Positions 33,568 through 41,881 of a stretch of DNA of 64,000 bases are shown here, piece by piece (the stretch's first letter is position 1; every line of letters starts with the position of its first letter). The translations under genes and the position numbers were made by a program. The notes beneath the pieces were generated by a model, which worked only from the letters and a program-made list of their open reading frames with translations, was not told the origin of the DNA and ran no database searches. The stretch covers positions 1 through 64,000 of the forward strand of contig NZ_RDQE01000008.1 in NCBI RefSeq assembly GCF_003697845.1, read 5' to 3'. This DNA comes from Halobellus captivus. Its GTDB lineage: Archaea > Halobacteriota > Halobacteria > Halobacteriales > Haloferacaceae.

Positions 33568-34521
33568 TCACTCGCTCCCGACCGGACCTGCGGCGTCCTG
33601 GTCGGTGTCCGAGCCGCCGTCGTCCGCGTCCTTCCACTCGCCGACGCCGGAGGGGTCGAGGTGGACGTGGACGTCCCCGACGTCCGCCAGCCCGCGAAGC
33701 CGCGTGACGAGTTCCGTCTCGATGTCGTGCGCCCGCCGGAGCGTCATCTCGCCGTCGACCTCGACGTGGACCTCCACCTCCAGGTCGGTCCCGTCGTAGA
33801 ACACGCGGAGGTCGTGAACCCCGACGACTTCGGGATGCTCGCGGAGTGCCTCGGTGATCCGCTCGCGGTCGCCCGACGGCGGGGCCGCGCCGACGAGATA
33901 CGTGACGTTCTCGCGGCCGATGTCGACGCCCTGGTAGACGACGAGCAGGCTCACGACCGCGCCCGCGATCGGGTCCAGGATCGGAACGTCGAGGAACACG
34001 CCGAACACGCCGATCACCGCGGCGACGGTGGTGTAGATGTCGTTGAGACAGTCGACCGCGAGCGCCGAGAGCGCTGTCGACCCCAGGTCCGCGTTCACCC
34101 GCATCGTGTACCAGTAGAGGACGTACATGTCGACCAGCGCGAACGCCAGGGCGGCGAGCAGCAGCCGGCTGAACCGCACGTCGGTCCCGAACCGGATCCC
34201 CTCGATCGAACTCCACAGCAGGTTGAGCCCGAGGAGGGCGACCACCGCGCCGACGAAGAGCGCGGTTAGCGGCTCGATCCGCTGGTGGCCGTGCGGGTGT
34301 TCCGCGTCGGCGGCGTCGTAGCGGGCCCCGCCCCAGACGAACACCACGCCGCTCGCGACGAGGTCGGCGACGGAGTGGGCCGCGTCGGCGACGAGCGCGA
34401 CGCTGCCGAACGCGAACCCCGCAGCCCCCTCGACGAGGATCTTCGCGGCGTTGCCGAGGACGTTCACCCCGGCGGCCCGCCTGAATCGTCGCTTCTCGTC
34501 GCCGACCGGGGGAGCCGTCAT
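33568..34521 (-). CDS. cation diffusion facilitator (CDF) metal efflux protein
   Basis: 317 residues. Six helices in the first 215 residues; the second and fifth carry the metal-site motifs ADAAHSVADL and DCLNDIY. A cytoplasmic ferredoxin-like domain follows (about 220-300) with HDLRVFYDGTDLEVEVHVEVDG. It likely exports Zn, Fe, Mn or Co by proton exchange; motif alone does not fix the metal. Convergent with the gdh gene, 39 bp apart. Confidence 0.9.
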   Translation of the reverse strand: MTAPPVGDEKRRFRRAAGVNVLGNAAKILVEGAAGFAFGSVALVADAAHSVADLVASGVVFVWGGARYDAADAEHPHGHQRIEPLTALFVGAVVALLGLNLLWSSIEGIRFGTDVRFSRLLLAALAFALVDMYVLYWYTMRVNADLGSTALSALAVDCLNDIYTTVAAVIGVFGVFLDVPILDPIAGAVVSLLVVYQGVDIGRENVTYLVGAAPPSGDRERITEALREHPEVVGVHDLRVFYDGTDLEVEVHVEVDGEMTLRRAHDIETELVTRLRGLADVGDVHVHLDPSGVGEWKDADDGGSDTDQDAAGPVGSE

Positions 34522-34660
34522 ATCGGTGTCTCGCTCGCCATCGGTGTTAAGTGGTGCGCCCCGGCGCGAAGCCGACGGCGTGCCGGGATCCGAGTCGATC
34601 CGCTATCAGATCCGATATCCGGGGGTCGACGTTTAACCGTCCGGGGCGCCGAGGGCCGGC

Positions 34661-36073
34661 ATGTACCGCAGCGAGCGCGCCCAGAGCGAGGTCCTCGGGA
34701 CCGTGCTCCTTCTGGGGATCACCATCGCCGCCGTGACGGTCACGGTGGCGACGGGGAGCGCGGCGCTCGCGGCCGTCACCGACGAGGCGCAGACGGCGGG
34801 CGTCGAGAACGGGATGTCCCAGTTCACCTCCCAAGCCAGCCTCGTCGCCCTCGGCGAGACGGACGCCAAGCGGTTCGACCTGGGCTCGGTCGACGGCGGC
34901 GACCTCCGGCTGGACGAGGACGCCGGGCACGTCGAGGTCCGGATCGAGGGTGAGAACGGAACCGTGGCCAGAAACAGGTCCAGTCTCGGGACGCTGGTGT
35001 ACGCCGGCGAGAACCGAGAGATCGCGGTCCAGGGCGGCGGCGTCTGGACGACCGACGGCACCCGCGGGCGGATGGTGTCGCCGCCGGAGTACCACTACCG
35101 CGACTCGACGCTCACGTTCCCGATCGTTCAGTTGACCGGCGACGAGACCGCCCCGTCCCGCGGAACCGGCGTCGTTACGAACGCCACCAGCGAGGAGGTC
35201 TTCCCGACCGTGTCGAACCCGCTCGAGAACGGGACCGTGGTCGTCGAGGTTCAAAGCGACTACTACGAGGGGTGGTACGACTTCTTCAGTCAGCGGGCGG
35301 AGGGCGAGGTCACGAAGGACGACGCGAACCGGACGGCCACCGCGCGGCTCGTCGTCCCGGGTGAGGTCGAGTTGGACAAGCCGCTGTCTCTCGGCAGTTC
35401 AGACACGGACACCGACATCCCGCTTCACGAGGACGACTACGAACTCGGCGCGTCCCACCCGTCGCCGTCGCCGATCATCGACGAACGGATCGAGAACGCC
35501 TCGACGAACGGCCAGTCGGTCGAGGACTGTTTCGACGGCGGGTCGTGTTCGTCCGGACTCTACTACGCTGACGGCGACACCGCGTTGAACGGGGACGTCG
35601 ACTTCGACACCACCGGTGGTAACGTGACGATCGCGATCGACGGCGACTTCGACATCGGCGGCAACGACCTCCAGATCACCGACGGAACGGATAACGTGGT
35701 CAAATACTACGTCAACGGGAGCGTCGATCTCAACAACCCCACGATCGGAACCGAGGCGTCGACGGTGGACGCGAGGCGAACCCAGTTCTACGTGAACGGC
35801 GGGATCGCGGAGAACACCAACGGGATGGGGAACGCGGAGATCGATGCGATCATCTACGCCCCGAACGCGAACGTGGAGGCGAACGGAAACCCGACGCTCA
35901 GAGGGGCGTTCGTGTTCGAACGGCTCGACCTCGGCGGCGCGGCCGCAATGGAATACGACGACGAAGACGATAGCCTGAACGACCTCACGCTGACGATCAC
36001 CGGCGGACCGGGACAGAACCCGATCACCTATCTCCACGTGAGCCGGAACAGGGTCAAGCTACGGTTCGACTGA
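34661..36073 (+). CDS. pilin-like secreted protein, DUF7289-type
   Basis: 470 residues. The N-terminus reads SERAQSEVLGTVLLLGITIAAVTVTVATG: a likely prepilin-peptidase site after ERAQ with a hydrophobic helix (about 9-30). A beta-rich ectodomain follows; its C-terminal third (about 305-440) has GDVDFDTTGGNVTIAIDGDF, YYVNGSVDLN and IYAPNANVEANGNPTLRGAFVF, a repetitive beta-helix-like domain like that of PilX-type or DUF7305 proteins. It is convergent with the pilus operon and ends 75 bp before it, so it probably joins that machinery. Confidence 0.7.
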   Translation: MYRSERAQSEVLGTVLLLGITIAAVTVTVATGSAALAAVTDEAQTAGVENGMSQFTSQASLVALGETDAKRFDLGSVDGGDLRLDEDAGHVEVRIEGENGTVARNRSSLGTLVYAGENREIAVQGGGVWTTDGTRGRMVSPPEYHYRDSTLTFPIVQLTGDETAPSRGTGVVTNATSEEVFPTVSNPLENGTVVVEVQSDYYEGWYDFFSQRAEGEVTKDDANRTATARLVVPGEVELDKPLSLGSSDTDTDIPLHEDDYELGASHPSPSPIIDERIENASTNGQSVEDCFDGGSCSSGLYYADGDTALNGDVDFDTTGGNVTIAIDGDFDIGGNDLQITDGTDNVVKYYVNGSVDLNNPTIGTEASTVDARRTQFYVNGGIAENTNGMGNAEIDAIIYAPNANVEANGNPTLRGAFVFERLDLGGAAAMEYDDEDDSLNDLTLTITGGPGQNPITYLHVSRNRVKLRFD

Positions 36074-36146
36074 GAACGGGATCTCGCGGTTCAGTGAGAT
36101 GACGCCGACCGCGCTCCCCACTCCGGCCGACTCCTCTCTCAACCGT

Positions 36147-37001
36147 TCATCGACGGTACGACACGTTCACGACGATCACCCGCACGTACACCGCCTCGTC
36201 GCGGTCGACCGTCGCGACTACTTCGTTCTCGTCTGCCGACACGTTGCTGAATACCTCCTCGGTGTCGTCCAGGTACCGTTCCCACGCGTCGGCCCGCGGC
36301 GATTCGATCCGGATCCGGATCCGGATTTCGCCGATCTCGTCGATCTCGTCGATTTCGTCCGGATCAATGCCGTCCTCCGGGTACTCGAATCGCTTCACTT
36401 CGCCCACGGAGGCGGATATCTGTACCGTCCCGTCGCCGGTCGCCGTCTCCGGGCCGTCGCCGGGTCGGGTCCGCACGATGGGGATAACCGTCCGGTTCGG
36501 TTCGCCTTCGGCCGAGACGAACCGGGGTTCCGAACGGAACAGCGTCGTGTCCCCGTCCGTCCGGAACCGCGCGCCCATGTCGTAGCCGATCGTCGTCTCC
36601 CCGCGAGTGTACGTCACCGCGCTGGAGTTCACCTCGGTTACGTTCTCGCTGATACGCGTCCCGTTGTCGTCGACTTGCTCGATCGTGACATTCGTTTTCG
36701 ACGACAGCGAGAGCTCGCCGCCGCTGAGTCGGACTTCGGTCGCGCGGCTCGGGTCACCGTACCGTTCGAGGTCCCGGAGGTTGTCGTCGAGGACGTCGAA
36801 CGCCCGCTCGACGTTCTCGACGCGTTCGGCGTCCCGCCGGTCCTCGATCCCACCCATTCCGATGGCGAACACCGATGTGATAGTCGCCGTGACCAGCGCG
36901 AACACGAGTACGTACCCGACCACGTCGCTGACGCCCCGGTCATCGAGGATGGACAGCCACCCACGGATCTTGCTTGGCCCAGTATAGCGGTCTGGACTCA
37001 C
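36147..37001 (-). CDS. DUF7289-type pilin-like protein
   Basis: 284 residues from GTG 37001, which overlaps the upstream stop by GTGA. The N-terminus has DDRGVSDVVGYVLVFALVTATITS: cleavage motif DRGV then a helix (about 22-47). The ectodomain begins with IEDRRDAERVENVERAFDVLDDN and ends in SPRADAWERYLDDTEE, the DUF7289 pattern. The last gene of the pilB operon. Codes for a dipeptide/tripeptide repeat near residues 210-235 (DEIDEIDEIGEIRIRIRIES). Confidence 0.75.
   Translation of the reverse strand: MSPDRYTGPSKIRGWLSILDDRGVSDVVGYVLVFALVTATITSVFAIGMGGIEDRRDAERVENVERAFDVLDDNLRDLERYGDPSRATEVRLSGGELSLSSKTNVTIEQVDDNGTRISENVTEVNSSAVTYTRGETTIGYDMGARFRTDGDTTLFRSEPRFVSAEGEPNRTVIPIVRTRPGDGPETATGDGTVQISASVGEVKRFEYPEDGIDPDEIDEIDEIGEIRIRIRIESPRADAWERYLDDTEEVFSNVSADENEVVATVDRDEAVYVRVIVVNVSYRR
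36306..36359 (-). repeat. in-frame microsatellites (6-bp and 9-bp) in the DUF7289 gene
   Basis: Three copies of GATCCG (36306-36323) and three near-identical copies of GATCTCGTC (36333-36359). They encode RIRIRI and DEIDEIDEI. Changes in copy number would keep the frame and vary a charged beta segment. Confidence 0.8.
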
Positions 37002-37582
37002 CGCTCCGTCACCTCCAGAGTACCGTCACTCGGGTCGGTTTCGTTGGCGACGTACGTGATCCGGACCGGACCACCTCGGAGCGTCGTGTTCTCGACCGTC
37101 GTGTCCGACCGGTACGGAATCCGAAGGATCACGTCAGGTCGGGTCGTTCGGAGGATCACCTCAGAATCCGGGTCATCCACGATCTCGACGGTGTAAGGTA
37201 TTCCCGCCACCCGCCCCGGAAGGTCGACGTCGACGGTGGCGGTCGCGTTCGCGTCGTCGAGATCGATATCGGGGTCGGTCCGCCCCGCCTCCGCGAGCCT
37301 GGCGAGTCGGTCCGCACCCTCGAGTTCGGCCGCGAGCTTCTCGCCGACGACCGTCAAGTCGCCGCGGACCGCACGGTCGGTCTGGGAGTCGACCACGCCG
37401 CCGACGCCGATGACGACCCCCGAGAGTAACACGGCCCCGATCGCGAGCGTCAACACGTAGCCGACGGTCGTGCTCACCGCCCGGTCGTCGCCACGGAGCG
37501 ATCCGTTCGGATCGCTCGGATCGTCCGGATCGTTCGGCCCGCTCGGATCGGCGAGTTCGTTCGAGTTACGCACGCGGCTCAC
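36998..37582 (-). CDS. DUF7266-type pilin-like protein
   Basis: 194 residues from GTG 37582. An Asn/Asp/Pro-rich N-terminus, then GDDRAVSTTVGYVLTLAIGAVLLSGVVIG: motif DRAV before a helix (about 34-55). A beta ectodomain follows. Its start overlaps the stop of the previous gene by 17 bp. The first 30 residues come from a GATCG-TCGGATCG-type repeat and vary in low-complexity fashion. Confidence 0.7.
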   Translation of the reverse strand: MSRVRNSNELADPSGPNDPDDPSDPNGSLRGDDRAVSTTVGYVLTLAIGAVLLSGVVIGVGGVVDSQTDRAVRGDLTVVGEKLAAELEGADRLARLAEAGRTDPDIDLDDANATATVDVDLPGRVAGIPYTVEIVDDPDSEVILRTTRPDVILRIPYRSDTTVENTTLRGGPVRITYVANETDPSDGTLEVTER

Positions 37583-38549
37583 CCGGGGCGACCCGGACCG
37601 TCGTCTCGAACCGGAAGTTCGCCGTTCGGTAGCGGAGGTCGATCGTCGCGTCGTAGACGGCGGGGGAGACGCCCGCGTGGTCGGCGTCGACGTCCGTCCC
37701 CGTCGGTCGCGGCCTGACCGTCGCGGTCGCGGTTCCCTCGGCCGCGTCCGCGTTCCCGAAGTCGATCGTGTACGTGGCGGACGGGGCGAAAAGCGCCGAG
37801 GGCCAGACGCCGAAACAGGGCGTATCGTCGAGGCGTTCGTCGGTGAGGTCGACAGTCACCTCCCCGTCAGTTCCGGGATCGATCTCACAGCGAACCGTCG
37901 GATCGCCGCCGCCGGTCGCGTTCGCCACGATCACGCGATCGGTCGTCGTGTTCCGATAGACGTACACTTCCTGGCTCTCCGAGAGATCGGAGCCGTTGAA
38001 CGCGACGTGAAACGCCTCGTCGGTCGCGTTCGATCTGGTAGTATTCGCGAGTGATTCGAGTTCGATCTCGAGGGTGAACCGTCTCGTCCGGTCGACGCCG
38101 CCCGCGAACGTGTATGTGGTCGCGTTCGTTGCGTTCGCCAGCTTCGTGGCGTTGCCGTCGGTTGTGACGTACTTCCCCCGCGTGATCCGTGACTCGTTGG
38201 TGGTGAGGTGGACCACCCCGCCACGTTCCGCGTAGCTCCGCGCCATCCGTTGGTCGAGTGCTTCGACCCCTTTGACGACGGTTTCGTTCGGGGCCGGTCC
38301 TGCCCGGTTCGTCGCGTCGATCAGTTCCCCGACCCCCCCGACCGCGGTCGCCCTGACGTCCGCCGCCTCACGGTCGGCCCCTTCGACGCCGCGCGTGGCG
38401 AGGTTCTCGCTGTAGATGGTGGCGTTCAACAGGACGACGAGCGCCACGAGCGAGACCGCCATCACGAGTCCGGCGACGACCAACATCTGCCCACGGTCGG
38501 CCTCACGGAACCGTCGGCCGTCCGGGCGATGGGGGATCACATCCGCCAT
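37566..38549 (-). CDS. DUF7261-type pilin-like protein
   Basis: 327 residues. N-terminus EADRGQMLVVAGLVMAVSLVALVVLLN: DRGQ then a helix (about 21-44). The ectodomain has many NAT/NTT sequons (for example TNESR, GNATK, ANATN, NTTRS), candidates for S-layer-style N-glycosylation, and a single-strand-rich fold. Its stop overlaps the next start by 17 bp. Minor pilin or pilus-associated role inferred. Confidence 0.7.
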   Translation of the reverse strand: MADVIPHRPDGRRFREADRGQMLVVAGLVMAVSLVALVVLLNATIYSENLATRGVEGADREAADVRATAVGGVGELIDATNRAGPAPNETVVKGVEALDQRMARSYAERGGVVHLTTNESRITRGKYVTTDGNATKLANATNATTYTFAGGVDRTRRFTLEIELESLANTTRSNATDEAFHVAFNGSDLSESQEVYVYRNTTTDRVIVANATGGGDPTVRCEIDPGTDGEVTVDLTDERLDDTPCFGVWPSALFAPSATYTIDFGNADAAEGTATATVRPRPTGTDVDADHAGVSPAVYDATIDLRYRTANFRFETTVRVAPGEPRA

Positions 38550-39199
38550 ACGACGATGCGCACCTCCAGATGATTGTAGATCGGGCCGTCGTCGACGGGC
38601 GGAGCGTAGAACCCCTTATCGGAGTCAGAGTCGGGCGGGACTTCGGCGAGCGTCTCGTTTTCGGAGGCGGTCAGCGTAGTGTCGTTCGACACGGTGATCG
38701 TTCGGCTCGCCATCACGGCGTTGTCGCTCGGCGTTCCCATGTACACCATCTGCTGTCGTTTCATCGGCGTCTCGTCGTACGACGCCGGGTCGACGTGATA
38801 GCGGACGTGGACGTTGAACGCGATCCGCCGATCGAGGAACGTTCGATCGAGGGCGTCCCCGAAGGCGTTCGGCGGTCCGCCGGCCGCGTAGTAGTCGCGA
38901 TCCTCGCTCCCCGAATTGAACCCGAGAGAGTCGGTAGTGGCGTTTCCGGGATGCCAGTCGAGGACGGCTTCGCGGAGGTCTCCGTTGGCGGCGCTCGTCT
39001 CGAGAAGGTCGGTCGCGGCCGCCCGCTGTTGGTTCTCGACGTGCTGGTTCGACGTGCTGGCGGACAAAGGCGTCACGGCCGTCGCCTGGAGCGCGAAGGT
39101 GAGACCCGCGACGAGCAACATCGCCGCCACGAACGCCTCCAGCGTGTGCGCCTGTCCGCGGTCGTCGGGGCCGATCGGGACGGAACGGGGGTGAGACAT
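38537..39199 (-). CDS. DUF7288-type pilin-like protein
   Basis: 220 residues from ATG 39199 (an ATG at 39208 would overlap the previous stop). N-terminus DDRGQAHTLEAFVAAMLLVAGLTFAL: DRGQ then a helix. The ectodomain carries VENQQRAAATDLLETSAANGDLREAVLDW and FNVHVRYHVDP; two NxT/S sequons are present. Its stop overlaps the DUF7261 start by 13 bp. Confidence 0.7.
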   Translation of the reverse strand: MSHPRSVPIGPDDRGQAHTLEAFVAAMLLVAGLTFALQATAVTPLSASTSNQHVENQQRAAATDLLETSAANGDLREAVLDWHPGNATTDSLGFNSGSEDRDYYAAGGPPNAFGDALDRTFLDRRIAFNVHVRYHVDPASYDETPMKRQQMVYMGTPSDNAVMASRTITVSNDTTLTASENETLAEVPPDSDSDKGFYAPPVDDGPIYNHLEVRIVVWRM

Positions 39200-39201
39200 C
39201 G

Positions 39202-39813
39202 TCACCACACCCGCACCGTCAGCCGGTACTGGGCCCCGTTCAGCGAGACGATCCGGCGGGAGACGGTGACGTCGTCGACGGCGGACCCGGGATCGGCGGT
39301 CGACCGATGGAGGCTGACGTTCTCGACGGTTCCGGCCCGCGTCTCGACGTCGAGTCCGTCGGCGCCTTCCGTCGGCGCGGTCTCGTTGAGGTCGTGGACG
39401 ACGATCTGGACGTCGTCGTCGGTCCCGAACAGCACGGCGAGGTCGGTGTCGGCGTCGAACGGGCAGCCGGTGTCGTTCGCGAACGGTGCGTCAGGTGCGA
39501 AGAACGCGACGGTACACGCCGGCGAGAGGACGCCCGGTCGGGTCGGCGCGTGGACCGCGGTGGCCTCGCCGGAGACGTTCGTGGAAGCGCCGAGCAGGTC
39601 GAGGGTCCCGTCGGCGATCCGGTCCGAAACGAGCGGCGAGGCGGTATCGGCGACGGCGAACGGCTCGAAGAGCGTCGGAACGAACGCGATCACGAACGCG
39701 AGCGTCACCAGGAACACGCCGGCACCGACCGCGAAGTCGATCTGGGTCTGGCCGCGGTCGTCCCGGCGGCCCCCGTCGGCGACTGTGCTCCCGTCGGGCC
39801 TCTCACCCGACAT
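39202..39813 (-). CDS. DUF7287-type pilin-like protein
   Basis: 203 residues. N-terminus RDDRGQTQIDFAVGAGVFLVTLAFVIAFV: DRGQ then a helix (about 22-47). The ectodomain ends RIVSLNGAQYRLTVRVW. ATG 39813 overlaps the PilC stop by 11 bp. It is the first of five consecutive pilin-like genes downstream of pilC. Confidence 0.7.
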   Translation of the reverse strand: MSGERPDGSTVADGGRRDDRGQTQIDFAVGAGVFLVTLAFVIAFVPTLFEPFAVADTASPLVSDRIADGTLDLLGASTNVSGEATAVHAPTRPGVLSPACTVAFFAPDAPFANDTGCPFDADTDLAVLFGTDDDVQIVVHDLNETAPTEGADGLDVETRAGTVENVSLHRSTADPGSAVDDVTVSRRIVSLNGAQYRLTVRVW

Positions 39814-41854
39814 AGATCCACACCCCCAGCGCGAGCGTCATCAGGGCGACGGCGAACTTCACTCCGGAGAGGAGCTCCGCGTTCCGGATGTATCCGGCGA
39901 TGAACCCCGAGAGCACGGCCTGGATCGTCACCGCGTGGAAGAACAGCATCGAGAGGGTGTCGGGATCGACGCCGCCGCCGCCGAACCCGCCCCCGCCGCC
40001 GGCGACGGCCCCGGCACCGCCGGAGGCTCCCTCCGCACCCTGTGCGAGCCCGCCCATCACGTCGATGAACTGCGTCTGGAGGATGGCCATCACGCCGAGC
40101 AGCGTGACGTACGTCATGATGATGATCGCCACCTGCATCCGGGTCCGCGACCGCCGCTCCCGCTCGATGTCGTCCTGGTTCTCGGAGGCCTGTGCCGCGG
40201 TGGTCAACACGTCCGTGATCTGTGAGGAGGCCTCCTGTGCCTCGGCGATCAGCTTCACCGTCCGCGCGAGCCGCGGGACCGCGTACTTGTTGTTGAACTC
40301 GACGAGCGCGTCGCGCAGGCTCATCCCGTAGTTCACCTTGGCGTGGATCACCTCGAACTCCTCCGCGAGCGTTCCCGAGGAGGTGTCCGCGACGGTCCGG
40401 ACGGACTCGAGGAGCGTCTGTCCCGTGTCGTTGGCCGACGACAGCTTCCGGAGGTTCTCCGAGAGCTTCCCCGTGACCGACCGCTTGGCGCGCTGGTCCC
40501 ACTCGTAGAACGTCGCGAGCGGGATCAGCGTCAGGTACGCCGGGACGTATACCCAGAGGAACGCCGACCAGACCGGGGCACCGACCCAGCCGTCGAAGGT
40601 CGTCGGGGCCGCCTCCGCCCCGAGCGCGATCGCCAGGAGCGCCAGCGTGGCCGGGACGGTCAACGCGAGGGTGTAAAGCGGGTTGTCCCGGAGGAAGTGG
40701 TGGGGTGCCGCGAGGATCTGCTTGGTCTTGTGGGTCCCCTCGCGGTCGCGGATCCGGTCGAAGACGCTACCGCGGCCGACGAACGCCTCGATCAGCCCGA
40801 AGTGGAGCAGTCCCTCGCGGCTCGTCTGTCGGAGCCGGTCGCTGCCGCCGTCCGGCCGGAGGAAGCCGTCGCCCGGCTCGTCCTGTTTCACGGTCGAGAC
40901 CAGCACGAGAAAACCGATCCCGGTCAACGGGATGAGGACGTACACCGTCGCGTACAGCAGTCGATCGTCGGACTCGCCCATCATCCCCATGATCACGAGG
41001 ATGATGATGAGAAGCAACGGGAAGAGCGAGAGCGTCATGTACATCTCCCCGAACAGCTCCAGCGTCTCGAGGGTCATCTCGCGCTCCTGTTTGGACGTCC
41101 GGAGGTGTTTCTCCTTTTTGTCCTTCAGGAACGGCTCCATCTCGCCGCCGGAGTTGACGATCGAGAGCATGTCGGCGAGGAACTGTGACAGTTCCTCGGA
41201 GGGCGTCTCCATCGACTGTTTTCGAAGCGCGTTCCGGTAGTCGGTCCCGAAGTACTCCGTCTCGTTGATGATGCTCTGGAACTCCCGTGACACCTCCCCG
41301 TAGGTGTCCTCAGCGGTCGCCATCGCCCGCAGGATCTCGAGCTGGTTGAGCCCGCCGACCGACAGCGCGTACATGAATGAGACGGAGTCGGCGAGCAGCA
41401 TGTTGATCTCCCGCTCCCGGCTCGCCGACCGCGAGTACGGAACCGCGAGCAGTCCGCCGAAGCCCGTGGCGAACCCGATCGATCCGAAGACGCCGCCGCT
41501 GACGAGGACCGCCGTCGGGACCACGAGCGACCGCATCAGCTCCCGAGTGCCCGGGTTGGGTGCGGGGATCCCGAGCGACAGCGCCTCCGGCGAGAGCGCT
41601 CCGAGCGCGAACACGCCGTACCCCAGAAGCGTTCCGACGACGGCGAGGGCGACGCCCACCAGCACGCCCACGCCGAGCGCCCGCGAGACGTACATCTCGA
41701 CGGGGTCGGGCATCCGCGCCTCCGCGAGTTTGCGCTCGACGTCGCCGACGAGGTCGCCGTCCGGATCGAAGAGCAGGCCGAAGACCGGATAGAAGAGCTG
41801 TCCGAGGAGGTCGCCGTCGACCGAATCGGCTCCGACGCCTGCGTCGAGGCTCAT
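39803..41854 (-). CDS. type IV pilus inner-membrane platform protein PilC-like (type II secretion system F family)
   Basis: 683 residues. Two T2SF-type four-helix halves, each beginning LSVGGLNQLEILRAMA-like and TGQTLLESVRTVADTSSGTLAE (about residues 185 and 475), with membrane helices between and at the C-terminus. This double-F architecture is the archaeal PilC/ArlJ-type platform protein. It starts 27 bp after pilB ends, and its stop overlaps the next gene. It anchors pilus assembly and passes force from PilB. Confidence 0.9.
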   Translation of the reverse strand: MSLDAGVGADSVDGDLLGQLFYPVFGLLFDPDGDLVGDVERKLAEARMPDPVEMYVSRALGVGVLVGVALAVVGTLLGYGVFALGALSPEALSLGIPAPNPGTRELMRSLVVPTAVLVSGGVFGSIGFATGFGGLLAVPYSRSASREREINMLLADSVSFMYALSVGGLNQLEILRAMATAEDTYGEVSREFQSIINETEYFGTDYRNALRKQSMETPSEELSQFLADMLSIVNSGGEMEPFLKDKKEKHLRTSKQEREMTLETLELFGEMYMTLSLFPLLLIIILVIMGMMGESDDRLLYATVYVLIPLTGIGFLVLVSTVKQDEPGDGFLRPDGGSDRLRQTSREGLLHFGLIEAFVGRGSVFDRIRDREGTHKTKQILAAPHHFLRDNPLYTLALTVPATLALLAIALGAEAAPTTFDGWVGAPVWSAFLWVYVPAYLTLIPLATFYEWDQRAKRSVTGKLSENLRKLSSANDTGQTLLESVRTVADTSSGTLAEEFEVIHAKVNYGMSLRDALVEFNNKYAVPRLARTVKLIAEAQEASSQITDVLTTAAQASENQDDIERERRSRTRMQVAIIIMTYVTLLGVMAILQTQFIDVMGGLAQGAEGASGGAGAVAGGGGGFGGGGVDPDTLSMLFFHAVTIQAVLSGFIAGYIRNAELLSGVKFAVALMTLALGVWIYVG

Positions 41855-41881
41855 CGATGCCCTCGGCGGGATCTCACGGCG

